Origin: Sulfitobacter sp.
Lineage (GTDB): Bacteria > Pseudomonadota > Alphaproteobacteria > Rhodobacterales > Rhodobacteraceae
NCBI GenBank assembly: GCA_024636405.1
Contig: JAGXHC010000125.1
Span: 1-26,062, forward strand
Reading direction: 5' to 3'
Length of the DNA stretch: 26,062 nucleotides
The notes below the pieces were generated by a model. That model did no database searches, was not told the DNA's origin, and saw nothing but the letters and a program-made list of their open reading frames with translations. The position numbers and the translations under genes were made by a program. This document shows positions 1 to 7,769 of this stretch, piece by piece (within the stretch, counting starts at the first letter, position 1; each line of letters starts with the position of its first letter).

Positions 1-130
1 ATTCACCCCAGCCCATCACCCCGCCGTCCGTGATCCGAACGGTCAACACCTGAGCCTCGGTCCGGGACCCGCGCGAAATGGTAAAGACCTGCGCCAGTCG
101 AAACACATCCCGACTTACCTCAATACGCAT
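1..130 (-). CDS. dgcA: DgcA-type N-acetyl-D-glutamate racemase / dipeptide epimerase, N-terminal 43 residues only
   Basis: Partial gene entering from the left edge. The visible N-terminus starts MRIEVSRDVFRLAQVF and continues through TISRGSRTEAQVL to DGGVMGWGE. This is the start of an enolase-superfamily muconate-lactonizing/dipeptide-epimerase fold: an N-terminal capping strand, the SRG(S/T)RTEA loop and the GWGE motif. The catalytic barrel lies outside the window. The start is the ATG at 128-130. dgcN ends 45 bp upstream on the same strand, so the two are probably one transcript. DgcA is described in marine Proteobacteria as converting N-acetyl-D-glutamate, made by DgcN, to N-acetyl-L-glutamate. 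The generic alternative, L-Ala-D/L-Glu epimerase, cannot be excluded from 43 residues. The pairing with dgcN is what favours DgcA. Confidence 0.75.
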   Translation of the reverse strand, partial: MRIEVSRDVFRLAQVFTISRGSRTEAQVLTVRITDGGVMGWGE

Positions 131-175
131 GACCGCTCCTTCATTTTGCCAGATAAACTCTCCCCGAAGGGCCGT

Positions 176-1177
176 TTAGAGGGATGCCAAAGCATCAGCC
201 AGCTTAGCAGCCCCTTGACGGAACGGATCAACGGCGGGCAGACCAAGCCGCGCCTCAACTTCGGCCAGATATGCCTCGGCCTCGGCCAGCGACATATGCT
301 GGGTGTTGATCGAAATTCCTACGACCTTGCAGTTTGCATTGGCCACTTTCGCCATGGTCAGCGCCGTATCACGCACCTCTTCCAAACTGGGCAGGGTGTA
401 ATCCGGCAAGCCGCGCATCGTCTTGCGGGTGGGCTCGTGACACAAGATAAGCGCATCGGGCTGTCCGCCATGAATCAATGCGAGGCTCACACCGGAGTAT
501 GAGACATGGAAAAGGCTGCCCTGTCCTTCGATCACATCCCAATGGTCGGCGTCGTTATCGGGGGTCAGATATTCAATCGATCCAGCCATGAAATCCGCGA
601 CAACAGCATCAAGCGGAACGCCGTCCCCGGTGATCAAAATGCCGGTTTGACCCGTGGCGCGGAAACTGCACTTCATGCCCTTTTCTTTCATCGCCGCATC
701 CAGTGCCAAGGCGGTATACATCTTGCCCACGGAACAATCAGTCCCGACCGCCAGCACCCGCTTGCCCGTGCGTTTGACACCATTGGCGATCGGATATTTC
801 ACGGATGGAATGCGCACGTCATGCAAACTGCGCCCGTGCTTTTGCGCGGTGCTGACCAGATCAACCTCGTCGCGCAGCAGGTTATGCAACCCTGACGCAA
901 GGTCAAAACCCATCTCAAGCGCCTCAATCAGGACCGCTTTCCAAGCCGCACTGATGATACCGCCACGGTTGGCAACGCCGATCACAAGGGTCTTGGCCCC
1001 CGCTTCCTTGGCCTGTGCCAAAGTCATATCGGGAATGCCCAGGTCGGCTTTGCAGGCGTCCAGCCGCAGTTGAGCAACCGCATTGTCGGGCCGCCAGTCC
1101 TTGATCCCTTGGGCAACTTTGACCGCAAGCTGGTCAGGCGCATCGCCTAGAAAAAGAAGATATGGTGTTTCGATCAT
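176..1177 (-). CDS. dgcN: DgcN, DUF1611 family N-acetyltransferase of D-glutamate catabolism
   Basis: 333-residue DUF1611 protein. The C-terminal half carries a P-loop-like segment, GTDCSVGK, at residues 145-152, followed by a TGQTGIL segment near 175-181 and IEGQGSL near 216-222, all hallmarks of the family. The family was first annotated as an unknown NTPase. In marine Proteobacteria the member next to dgcA was shown to N-acetylate D-glutamate, and DgcA then racemises the product. The start is taken at ATG 1177 because GGAGAA sits about 9 nt upstream and the protein then begins MIETPYLLFLGD. An upstream in-frame ATG at 1231 would add 18 residues without a better ribosome site. The gene precedes dgcA (45 bp gap) and is divergent from mcl1. 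I see no dgcR-type regulator beside it. Family assignment is firm; the substrate is inferred from family and context. Confidence 0.85.
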   Translation of the reverse strand: MIETPYLLFLGDAPDQLAVKVAQGIKDWRPDNAVAQLRLDACKADLGIPDMTLAQAKEAGAKTLVIGVANRGGIISAAWKAVLIEALEMGFDLASGLHNLLRDEVDLVSTAQKHGRSLHDVRIPSVKYPIANGVKRTGKRVLAVGTDCSVGKMYTALALDAAMKEKGMKCSFRATGQTGILITGDGVPLDAVVADFMAGSIEYLTPDNDADHWDVIEGQGSLFHVSYSGVSLALIHGGQPDALILCHEPTRKTMRGLPDYTLPSLEEVRDTALTMAKVANANCKVVGISINTQHMSLAEAEAYLAEVEARLGLPAVDPFRQGAAKLADALASL

Positions 1178-1268
1178 GATCGGATTCTCCGCAAAATGGG
1201 TCTGCGTCAGTTTCGTTGTTTCTTGCCGCAAGGAGGTTGCAATTTCACGCCAAGAGCAAGGGCATGTG

Positions 1269-1313
1269 GCAGAATATTGTGATAAATTCAGCTATTGCAG
1301 AATATTTGTGCAA
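1269..1313. promoter_or_regulatory. Candidate operator between dgcN and mcl1
   Basis: In the 249-bp divergent region the decamer GCAGAATATT occurs twice in the same orientation (1269-1278 and 1297-1306, 28 bp apart). The second copy is embedded in an inverted repeat, TTGCA-N9-TGCAA, at 1295-1313. An AT-rich repeat in an otherwise GC-rich region between two divergent metabolic genes suggests a regulator site. TTGCA/TGCAA half-sites recall, without proving, sites of the RamB/PccR-type regulators that control acyl-CoA pathways in Alphaproteobacteria. No promoter was mapped. Confidence 0.4.
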
Positions 1314-1426
1314 GCCGTTGCGACACCTAATGCTGCAACTGCGAAATCCGGCTTGCGACCTGCCACGTAATTTAATAGCAGATTGGTCGACTTATCCGAA
1401 ACATAATTACCCAAGGAACTCTGATC

Positions 1427-2386
1427 ATGAGCTTTCGCATTCAGCCGACGCCGCCCGCACGCCCCAACCGTTGCCAGTTGTTTGGACCGGGTTCGCGCCC
1501 TGCCCTTTTTGAAAAAATGGCAAGTTCGGCCGCGGATGTGATCAACATCGATCTGGAAGACAGCGTTGCTCCGTCAGACAAGGACAGCGCACGGGTAAAT
1601 GTGATCAAGGCGATCAACGAAGTAGACTGGGGCAACAAAACCCTGTCGGTGCGGATCAACGGTTTGGATACGCCCTATTGGTACCGCGACGTGGTTGATC
1701 TGCTTGAGCAGGCCAGCGAGCGTCTGGACCAGATCATGATCCCCAAGGTAGGGTGTGCCGCAGACGTCTATGCCGTCGATGCACTGGTCACTGCGATCGA
1801 GGCCGCCAAAGGGCGTACCAAGCGCATCGCGTTCGAAGTGATCATCGAATCAGCCGCCGGAATCGCGCATGTAGAAGAGATCGCGGCCTCTAGCCCGCGG
1901 CTCGAAGCCATGAGCCTGGGTGCGGCCGACTTCGCAGCCTCGATGGGGATGCAAACTACCGGCATTGGCGGAACGCAGGAAAACTATTACATGCTGCATG
2001 ACGGCGTAAAGCATTGGTCTGATCCATGGCATTGGGCGCAGACCGCGATTGTTGCTGCTTGCCGGACCCATGGCGTCTTGCCTGTCGATGGCCCGTTTGG
2101 TGATTTCTCGGATGACGAAGGCTGCCGCGCGCAGGCCCGCAGGTCTGCAACGCTGGGCATGGTTGGCAAATGGGCCATCCACCCCAAACAGATCGCCATT
2201 TCAAACGAGGTCTTCACCCCTTCAGACGAAGCCGTGGCAGAAGCCCGCGAGATCTTGGCCGCCATGGAAACGGCCAAAGCCAACGGAGAAGGCGCGACAG
2301 TATACAAGGGTCGCCTGGTCGATATCGCCAGCATCAAACAGGCGGAAGGCATCGTGCGCCAGTCCGAAATGATCTTGGGGCGCTAA
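1427..2386 (+). CDS. mcl1: L-malyl-CoA/beta-methylmalyl-CoA lyase Mcl1
   Basis: 319 residues, the normal length for the HpcH/HpaI-CitE family enzyme Mcl1. It reversibly cleaves (3S)-malyl-CoA to acetyl-CoA and glyoxylate, and beta-methylmalyl-CoA to propionyl-CoA and glyoxylate, in the ethylmalonyl-CoA pathway of cytosolic acetate assimilation. The N-terminus (PARPNRCQLFGPGSRP) and the catalytic positions are at the expected places: Arg76 in VRING, Glu141 in IIES and Asp168 in GAADFA, the last two being Mg ligands. The start ATG is preceded by AAGGA at a 9-nt spacing. A strong GC hairpin follows the gene. It is divergent from dgcN. The related thioesterase Mcl2 is less likely, given the close match to the lyase N-terminus. 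Other ethylmalonyl-CoA pathway genes are not in the window. Confidence 0.93.
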   Translation: MSFRIQPTPPARPNRCQLFGPGSRPALFEKMASSAADVINIDLEDSVAPSDKDSARVNVIKAINEVDWGNKTLSVRINGLDTPYWYRDVVDLLEQASERLDQIMIPKVGCAADVYAVDALVTAIEAAKGRTKRIAFEVIIESAAGIAHVEEIAASSPRLEAMSLGAADFAASMGMQTTGIGGTQENYYMLHDGVKHWSDPWHWAQTAIVAACRTHGVLPVDGPFGDFSDDEGCRAQARRSATLGMVGKWAIHPKQIAISNEVFTPSDEAVAEAREILAAMETAKANGEGATVYKGRLVDIASIKQAEGIVRQSEMILGR

Positions 2387-2400
2387 TTGCATAGACAGCA

Positions 2401-2422
2401 TGTGGGGGGCCAGCCCCCCACA
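2401..2422. repeat. GC hairpin, Roseobacter-type intergenic element, possible terminator of mcl1
   Basis: Perfect 10-bp inverted repeat TGTGGGGGGC-CA-GCCCCCCACA, 15 bp after the mcl1 stop, followed by CCCCCCGGGATATTTCTG and then GCCAGAGAAAG. From memory, hairpins of this kind followed by CCCC(G)GGATATTT and a GCCAGA(A)AAG tail are dispersed between genes in many Rhodobacterales genomes. There is no T-run directly after the stem, so it would be an atypical intrinsic terminator. Confidence 0.6.
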
Positions 2423-2487
2423 CCCCCCGGGATATTTCTGAGCCAGAGAAAGGCGGACTTGGCGCGGCATCAAAGTTCGGGCATCAC

Positions 2488-3093
2488 ATGGCCATGACAT
2501 TTGATGTACTCTCTGCACTCGCGCTTTTTACGCTTATCACGTCGCTTACGCCGGGGCCAAACAATCTGATGCTGATGGCGTCCGGGGCTAATTTCGGGTT
2601 TGCGCGGACCGTGCCCCACATGCTGGGAATCACCTTTGGCTTTATGGCGATGCTGTTGCTTGTCGGCCTTGGCCTGATCCGCGTTTTTGACGCATTTCCG
2701 ATTATTTATATCATTCTAAAGGTGTTTAGCGTTCTGTACCTGCTATTTTTGGCCTACAAGATCGCAATGGCTGCCCCGGCGCAGCAAGCCAAAGCAGGCA
2801 GTCGCCCGTTGAGCTTTCTTCAAGCGGCCGGGTTCCAATGGGTCAACCCCAAGGCTTGGGCCTTCGGGCTGAGTATCATTACGATTTATATCCCGGTCTC
2901 CAGCTTTGGACCGCTTTTGATTGCAGCACTTGTTGTGGCTGTCATGGCCCTTCCATCGGTGACCATATGGACGGTAATGGGCAAGCAACTTGCGCGTTTT
3001 CTGACCAATCCCCGACGTCTAAGGCTGTTCAATTTGACGATGGCAGTCTTGCTTGTCGCATCCCTGATACCGGTGCTTTGGCCCGGATCGTAA
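2488..3093 (+). CDS. LysE/RhtB family amino-acid exporter
   Basis: 201-residue hydrophobic protein of the LysE/RhtB translocator family, the usual length (about 200-210). The N-terminal motif [12 protein letters not shown] at residues 19-30 is the family signature. The following [16 protein letters not shown] matches the conserved loop after the first membrane helix. About six hydrophobic segments are visible, with a central cytosolic stretch near residues 90-105 and the conserved FQWVNPKAW at about 115-123. It would export an amino acid or amino-acid-like metabolite across the inner membrane; the substrate cannot be read from sequence. The start is ATG 2488, with an in-frame ATG two codons later (2494). 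No strong ribosome site precedes either, so the start is uncertain by two residues. It lies 65 bp before accA on the same strand. Confidence 0.88.
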   Translation: MAMTFDVLSALALFTLITSLTPGPNNLMLMASGANFGFARTVPHMLGITFGFMAMLLLVGLGLIRVFDAFPIIYIILKVFSVLYLLFLAYKIAMAAPAQQAKAGSRPLSFLQAAGFQWVNPKAWAFGLSIITIYIPVSSFGPLLIAALVVAVMALPSVTIWTVMGKQLARFLTNPRRLRLFNLTMAVLLVASLIPVLWPGS

Positions 3094-3158
3094 ACAGGTT
3101 GCGTTGCAAACATCGCAAATCAGCGCCATATAGCCAATACCCAAGCACGAGGCATGAC

Positions 3159-4121
3159 ATGACGCAGTATCTGGATTTTGAAAAACCTCTGGCCGAGATT
3201 GAGGGAAAAGCAGAAGAATTGCGCGCCCTTGCGCGATCTTCGGAAGGTATGGATGTCAGCGCCGAGGCCAAGGGATTGGACCAAAAGGCCCAACAGATGC
3301 TTGATGACTTATATAAGTCGTTGACCCCATGGCGGAAATGCCAGGTTGCGCGACACCCCGATCGCCCCCATTGCAAAGACTTTATCGAAGCACTTTTCAA
3401 CGACTACACCCCGCTTGCGGGTGACCGGAACTTTGCCGATGATCACGCCGTGATGGGCGGCCTCGCGCGTTTCAACGATGCACCCGTTATGGTGATTGGC
3501 CACGAAAAGGGCAACGATACCAAGTCACGGATCGAACGGAATTTCGGGATGGCCCGCCCTGAAGGGTACCGCAAAGCCGTGAGGTTGATGGATATGGCGG
3601 GTAAGTTCGGCCTGCCGGTCATTACCTTGGTCGACACGCCCGGTGCCTATCCCGGAAAAGGCGCAGAAGAGCGTGGCCAGTCAGAGGCGATTGCGCGGGC
3701 AACCGAGAAATGTTTGCAGATTGGCGTGCCATTGGTCTCTGTCATTATTGGCGAAGGTGGATCAGGTGGGGCGGTGGCCTTTGCAACAGCGAACCGTGTC
3801 GCGATGCTTGAGCATTCGGTCTATTCGGTGATTTCGCCCGAAGGTTGCGCGTCGATCTTGTGGAAAGATTCGGAAAAGATGCGCGAAGCGGCAGAAGCCT
3901 TGCGCCTCACGGCACAAGACCTGAAACAGCTTGGTGTCAATGACCGGATCATCCCAGAGCCGCGCGGCGGTGCGCACCGGGATCCCAAGGCGGCAATTGC
4001 GTCGGTGGGCAAGGCCATCGCAGGAATGCTTGAGGACCTAAGCGGCAAAGACAGCAGGGCGCTGATCGATGACCGGCGTAGAAAATTCATGAATCTGGGC
4101 TCGAAAGGCTTGGCTGCCTGA
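3159..4121 (+). CDS. accA: Acetyl-CoA carboxylase carboxyltransferase subunit alpha
   Basis: 320 residues, the expected size for AccA. With AccD it transfers the carboxyl group from carboxybiotin to acetyl-CoA to form malonyl-CoA, the first step of cytosolic fatty acid synthesis. Visible features are the N-terminal helical region beginning [15 protein letters not shown], the [18 protein letters not shown] segment (about 158-174) and the oxyanion loop GEGGSGGA (198-205), typical of the crotonase-like carboxyltransferase fold. The start ATG 3159 gives the canonical N-terminus. The frame stays open upstream to 2838, but that region overlaps the LysE gene and does not resemble AccA. accD and accBC are not nearby, as is usual in Alphaproteobacteria. 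A convergent GntR regulator follows. Confidence 0.96.
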   Translation: MTQYLDFEKPLAEIEGKAEELRALARSSEGMDVSAEAKGLDQKAQQMLDDLYKSLTPWRKCQVARHPDRPHCKDFIEALFNDYTPLAGDRNFADDHAVMGGLARFNDAPVMVIGHEKGNDTKSRIERNFGMARPEGYRKAVRLMDMAGKFGLPVITLVDTPGAYPGKGAEERGQSEAIARATEKCLQIGVPLVSVIIGEGGSGGAVAFATANRVAMLEHSVYSVISPEGCASILWKDSEKMREAAEALRLTAQDLKQLGVNDRIIPEPRGGAHRDPKAAIASVGKAIAGMLEDLSGKDSRALIDDRRRKFMNLGSKGLAA

Positions 4122-4127
4122 TCTAAG

Positions 4128-4180
4128 CCGGGTGACCGTTTGGGTGCCCGGCAAACGGGTCGGACCTTTTGAAAAAGTCC
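4128..4180. terminator. Convergent hairpin cluster between accA and the GntR gene
   Basis: Three hairpins fill the 62-bp convergent gap: GCCGGG/CCCGGC (4128-4133 with 4147-4152), the overlapping alternative CCGTTTG/CAAACGG (4136-4142 with 4152-4158), and a near-palindrome with GGAC and TTTT arms pairing AAAA and GTCC (4162-4180, one mismatch). The last carries A/T tracts on both strands and could terminate transcription from both sides. Confidence 0.5.
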
Positions 4181-4183
4181 AGC

Positions 4184-4834
4184 CTATGTCGCGAGCATCC
4201 GCAGCCCTTGCGTGACGTCTGTTCTGACGGCCAAACGCAAACCGGGTTCGTCTCCGGCGCGAAGCGCTGCAATGATGAGTCTGTGGAAATGCGGCGGCTC
4301 TGTCCGGCGTAAACGGCCGTAAAGCGCGCGCATCGTTGGCCCCATTTGCAGCCAAACCGTCTCTGCCATCGCCAGCATCGCTGGCGCTTGGGCACGCAGA
4401 TACAACGTCCTGTGAAACTCAAGATTGGTACGGATATAGCCGACCGCATCACGGTGGGCGACCGCCTCGGATACCGCGTTGTTGATGGTTTGCAATCGCT
4501 CGATCAGCGCAAAATGGGCACGAGGAAGGGCGCGGCTGGCAAGTTCGACTTCGATCAGCGCACGCAAAGCGGCAAGTTCCTCGATCCGCTCATTGCTAAG
4601 TTCGGGTGTCGAAATGCGGCCCGAGGTGGACATCGTCAACGCCCCTTCGGCCGCCAGACGGCGGACCGCCTCGCGGGCGGGCGTCATCGATACCTCGTAT
4701 TCCTTGCCTATTCCCCTCAAGGTCAACGCATGGCCCGGTGGCAGATCACCATGCATGATGCGGCTGCGCAACTGACGGTACACGCGATCATGCGCAAGGG
4801 GATTGGCATCAAGGGGGCGAGGATGAAGGTTCAT
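4184..4834 (-). CDS. GntR family transcriptional regulator, FCD (FadR C-terminal) subfamily
   Basis: 216-residue one-component regulator. A winged helix-turn-helix occupies about residues 14-75, with the GntR signature around LRGIGKEYEVSMTPAREAVRRLAAEGAL. It is followed by an all-helical FCD ligand domain at about 85-205, containing the metal-site type motif NLEFHRTLY and a later HFHRLI segment. Family members bind palindromic operators and respond to organic acids or related metabolites; the effector here is unknown. The start ATG 4834 is preceded by AAAGG. A start 13 codons upstream is also open but adds unconserved residues. The gene converges on accA and its promoter region is the 154 bp to the peptidase gene. 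Its target is not evident. None of the neighbouring metabolic genes is divergent from it. Confidence 0.88.
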   Translation of the reverse strand: MNLHPRPLDANPLAHDRVYRQLRSRIMHGDLPPGHALTLRGIGKEYEVSMTPAREAVRRLAAEGALTMSTSGRISTPELSNERIEELAALRALIEVELASRALPRAHFALIERLQTINNAVSEAVAHRDAVGYIRTNLEFHRTLYLRAQAPAMLAMAETVWLQMGPTMRALYGRLRRTEPPHFHRLIIAALRAGDEPGLRLAVRTDVTQGLRMLAT

Positions 4835-4988
4835 GGTTGCCTTTGTGATCACAGAAGGGTGGCACGTCAACACGTGTTCTTGGCTCTAGCTTGGCGCATT
4901 CGGGCCTTCGACCCACTCGCGCCCAGAAGTCGTTTTTGTCAACAGACCGCAGCGCCCCTCCTGCGAGAACGATTGCAAGTAACGCGGT

Positions 4989-5678
4989 CTAGCTGAACCG
5001 GTAGCGGTGCAGATCGCTGCCGTTCTTGCGCAGCCAACCCCGTGCTTCCTTGTAAGGGCCATAGATGCGTTCAACCTCGGCCCAGAAGGCAGGCGAATGG
5101 TTCATCTGTGCCAGATGCGCGACCTCGTGCGCGGCAACGTAATCCAGCACTTCCGGCGGCGTTAATATCAGACGCCACGAGAACATCAGCCCGCCATCGG
5201 ACGTGCATGACCCCCAACGCGACCGCGTATCGCGCAATGTCAGCTTTGTGTAGGGTCGCCCCAGCGCGGCAGCATAGTCGTCACAGGCCCCTGCGAGCCT
5301 GTCCCGCGCCAGCTCTTTTAGGTGTGCTGCCAGCCGGACGGGCACACGGTCTTCGCGCCCTGGTACGGCGATAGACGCTTCCCCCAGGTGCACGCGCCGC
5401 CCCTGCCCCGGCACGACCAGGACCATCCGCCCCCCTAAAGGAAACTCGGCCCCGATCCCGATCGGGACATCTTTGCCGCGCGCGTCCAGATGACCCCGAA
5501 TCCAATCTTCCTTTTCACGCGCAAACGCGAGACCTTCAGCCTCTTTCAACCGCTTGGGCATGGTCAGTGTCACACGCCCGTCAAGCTGCGAGATGCGCAA
5601 GGAAATCCGCTTGGCCCGAGCAGAGCGTCGCAGGATAAGCGGGATCGGTGGATTACCGGGCAGGATCGGATCAGGCAT
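4989..5678 (-). CDS. YgjP-like (DUF45/WLM, M48-related) zinc metallopeptidase
   Basis: 229-residue protein of the YgjP/DUF45 family. The zinc site is clear: HEVAH at residues 184-188 with a third histidine in QMNHSPAFW (H194). The family motif RSRWGSC at 152-158 and the preceding LTLRDTRSRWGSC..GGLMFSWRLI block are well conserved. The N-terminal half has the typical RRSARAKRISLRIS strand pair. Relatives are annotated as SprT-like metallopeptidases; E. coli YgjP has also been called a UTP pyrophosphatase, so the physiological substrate is unsettled. The start is chosen at ATG 5678 (MPDPILPGNP). The frame is open further upstream to 5840, but that would overlap the start of the divergent FYDLN gene. 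Spacing to that gene is 112 bp. Confidence 0.85.
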   Translation of the reverse strand: MPDPILPGNPPIPLILRRSARAKRISLRISQLDGRVTLTMPKRLKEAEGLAFAREKEDWIRGHLDARGKDVPIGIGAEFPLGGRMVLVVPGQGRRVHLGEASIAVPGREDRVPVRLAAHLKELARDRLAGACDDYAAALGRPYTKLTLRDTRSRWGSCTSDGGLMFSWRLILTPPEVLDYVAAHEVAHLAQMNHSPAFWAEVERIYGPYKEARGWLRKNGSDLHRYRFS

Positions 5679-5790
5679 TTCAGGGTTCCAGACAAACAGG
5701 GGGTGGCGATTGCCTTTGACAGTTCCTATCTCATATGGCACTTGCCCTGAATCATCTATACGCAACAACACTTTCAAAAAGGGGTCTTCG

Positions 5791-6117
5791 ATGCCCAATG
5801 AAGAATGGGGAACCAAGCGCCTGTGCCCCACAACGGGCAAACGGTTCTACGACCTGAACAAAACACCTATCATCAGCCCATATAGCGGCGAAGTGGTCGA
5901 GGTGGACAATTCCAAATCCCGCATGATCGCCGCCGATGCTGAAGACGCTGTCACAGCAAAAGCCAAGAAGGCTGATGTTGAAGACGACGAAATCTTGGTA
6001 GATGACGACGATGTAGACGTGGATCTGGATGACGATATTCTGGATGACGACGACGATGACGAAGATACTGTGCCGCTTGATGAAATTGCGGATGTCGCAT
6101 CTAACGACGACGACTGA
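5791..6117 (+). CDS. TIGR02300 family (FYDLN) acidic protein
   Basis: 108 residues. The N-terminal 45 residues are the conserved core: EEWGTKRLCPTTGKRFYDLN, then PIISPYSGEVV. The C-terminal half is extremely acidic, with runs of Asp/Glu between about residues 60 and 108 (for example DDDDVDVDLDDD). This is the alphaproteobacterial FYDLN_acid family, whose biochemical role is unknown. The single CP..G pattern resembles half of a zinc-ribbon but lacks a second Cys pair. The start ATG 5791 follows AAAAAGGGG by 6 nt. It is divergent from the metallopeptidase and is followed by a hairpin and tRNA-Ala. Confidence 0.9.
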   Translation: MPNEEWGTKRLCPTTGKRFYDLNKTPIISPYSGEVVEVDNSKSRMIAADAEDAVTAKAKKADVEDDEILVDDDDVDVDLDDDILDDDDDDEDTVPLDEIADVASNDDD

Positions 6118-6129
6118 TTGAAGTTTGCA

Positions 6130-6164
6130 AAGGCGGGAATGGATTTTCCCCTTGATCCCGCCTT
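6130..6164 (+). terminator. Hairpin after the FYDLN gene
   Basis: Perfect 9-bp inverted repeat AAGGCGGGA / TCCCGCCTT (6130-6138 and 6156-6164), 12 bp after the stop codon, with a 17-nt loop. There is no T-run, so it may be a weak or factor-assisted terminator separating the FYDLN gene from the tRNA. Confidence 0.5.
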
Positions 6165-6235
6165 CGCTTGCGCCTATTCAGCCGCTCATCGGCTTTCCCA
6201 AGGTCGATAATCTACCCGGATCGTTGATCAACGAT

Positions 6236-6311
6236 GGGGCCTTAGCTCAGCTGGGAGAGCGCCTGCATGGCATGCAGGAGGTCAGCGGTTCGATCCCGCT
6301 AGGCTCCACCA
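6236..6311 (+). tRNA. tRNA-Ala, anticodon GGC
   Basis: 76-nt tRNA including an encoded CCA. The acceptor stem GGGGCCT pairs with AGGCTCC and contains the G3:U70 wobble that identifies alanine tRNA. The D arm contains TAGCTCAGCTGGGAGAGC. The anticodon stem is CCTGC/GCAGG with loop ATGGCAT (anticodon GGC at 6269-6271). The T arm contains GGTTCGATCC. It reads GCC and GCU codons. No duplicate of its 3' end was noticed elsewhere in the window that would mark an integrated element. Confidence 0.97.
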
Positions 6312-6504
6312 AAACTTCCAATATATTGAAAACAAACCAGACCCTTGCGATAAGGCGTTAGTGCATGTGGTCGTGACTATGCGGGGTTGCTGTGGCCGCT
6401 CTGGAAAAGATGCCCGGATACCTAAAAGCAACACTGGTACCTCGCGGCAATGCCTTCTTTCAATTTGCAACAAGCGTTACACGCGACGTCCCATCGCGCG
6501 AAAT

Positions 6505-7674
6505 CTAGAACGGCAAGCCGATATAATTCTCGGCCAAGTCACGTCGAGCGGTTTCGCTTTGCGACAGATGGCTCAACGTTGCTTTGCGCATTTGTGCCGC
6601 AAAACTATCCTCGCCGTCGAATTGGTGCAGCATCGTTGTCATTTGCCAGCTAAAGCGCATCGCCTTCCAGATTCTTGCAAGCGCGCGGTCTGCATAGCTG
6701 TCCAGACCGGACATGTCGTTTTTCTTTAACGCGGCAATCAGCGCGGCGTGCAGATAATATACGTCAGACACGGCAAGGTTCAGCCCCTTCGCGCCGGTCG
6801 GCGGCACGATATGCGCGGAATCACCCACCAAAAACAGGCTTCCCCATCTCAGCGGTTCGCTGACAAACGACCGCAGCGGCGCGATGGATTTTTCGATGGA
6901 AGGGCCCGTGATCATGGTTTGGGCGGTTTCTCGGGGCAGACGCATCTTCAGCGCTTCCCAAAAGCGGTCATCGCTCCAATCCTCGACTTTGTCGGTCAGG
7001 GGCACTTGCACGTAATATCGACTCAGATTTTTATTGCGCATCGACGCCAAGGCAAATCCGTGGCGTGAATTGGCATAGATCAATTCGTGATTGGCAGGAG
7101 GGGTGCGGGACAAAACGCCAAGCCAGCCGAAGGGGTAAACCCGCTCGAACTCGTCACGCTTTTCTGCCGGAATGGTTCGCCGGCTGACCCCGTGAAATCC
7201 ATCGCAGCCCGCAACATAAAGGCAGTCCACGCGGTGCCGCGCACCGCCCTTGGTGTATTCAACAAAAGGTGCCGTGGTCGCGGCATCCAGTATCACCACG
7301 TCCTCGACCTCGTGCACGATCGTTGCGCCCATGGCATCTTGGGCATCATACAAATCAGACGTCACTTCGGTCTGGCCATATACCATGACCTTTTTGCCTG
7401 TCAGTTCATGGAAATTGATCCGCACCATCAGATCGTCATCGGTTAGATAGCAGCCGTCATGATGTTGGCCTTCGCGGTCCATACGGTCACCGGCACCGGC
7501 CTCGCGCAACAGGTTCACTGTTCCGTCTTCCAGCACACCTGCACGGATGCGCGCCAAGACGCGTGCACGGCTGGTCCGTTCCAACACCACCGTATCGACC
7601 CCTGCCCGGTTGAGCAGTTGCGAAAGTAAAAGGCCTGATGGCCCACCTCCGATGATGACGACTTCGGTTTTCAC
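6505..7674 (-). CDS. pobA: 4-hydroxybenzoate 3-monooxygenase (p-hydroxybenzoate hydroxylase)
   Basis: 389 residues, the canonical PobA length. This single-component FAD monooxygenase uses NAD(P)H and O2 to convert 4-hydroxybenzoate to protocatechuate, which enters the beta-ketoadipate pathway. Visible motifs are the dinucleotide-binding GGGPSG (9-14), the DG motif in VAGCDGFHGVSR (155-165), substrate-pocket Tyr200 in HELIYANSRHGFALAS (Tyr201 in the Pseudomonas enzyme), and the GD motif with active-site loop FLVGDSAHIVPPTGAKG (281-297). The start is assigned to GTG 7674 because AAAGGG lies about 8 nt upstream and the protein then begins (M)KTEVVIIGGGPSG. The next upstream ATG would add 38 unconserved residues. 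It is divergent from an AraC-type regulator, the usual pobA-pobR layout. Confidence 0.95.
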   Translation of the reverse strand: MKTEVVIIGGGPSGLLLSQLLNRAGVDTVVLERTSRARVLARIRAGVLEDGTVNLLREAGAGDRMDREGQHHDGCYLTDDDLMVRINFHELTGKKVMVYGQTEVTSDLYDAQDAMGATIVHEVEDVVILDAATTAPFVEYTKGGARHRVDCLYVAGCDGFHGVSRRTIPAEKRDEFERVYPFGWLGVLSRTPPANHELIYANSRHGFALASMRNKNLSRYYVQVPLTDKVEDWSDDRFWEALKMRLPRETAQTMITGPSIEKSIAPLRSFVSEPLRWGSLFLVGDSAHIVPPTGAKGLNLAVSDVYYLHAALIAALKKNDMSGLDSYADRALARIWKAMRFSWQMTTMLHQFDGEDSFAAQMRKATLSHLSQSETARRDLAENYIGLPF

Positions 7675-7690
7675 AGCGCATACCCTTTTG

Positions 7691-7743
7691 ATTGGTGATG
7701 CTTTGCAACATAGGCGAAAGGACGCATCGATGAATGGACCAAT
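7691..7743. promoter_or_regulatory. pobA-pobR divergent promoter region with inverted repeats
   Basis: The 95-bp gap contains ATTGGT (7691-7696) and its reverse complement ACCAAT (7738-7743), and inside them GATGC (7697-7701) and GCATC (7724-7728). The two pairs do not share one centre. They could be half-sites for the adjacent AraC-type activator. No clear -10/-35 pair was assigned. Confidence 0.35.
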
Positions 7744-7769
7744 AGCGCAATTGCTGGTATTATTCGTGC

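Noticed and set aside
2838..3158. N-terminal extension of AccA
   Set aside because: Overlaps the LysE gene in another frame and is unlike AccA; ATG 3159 gives the canonical N-terminus.
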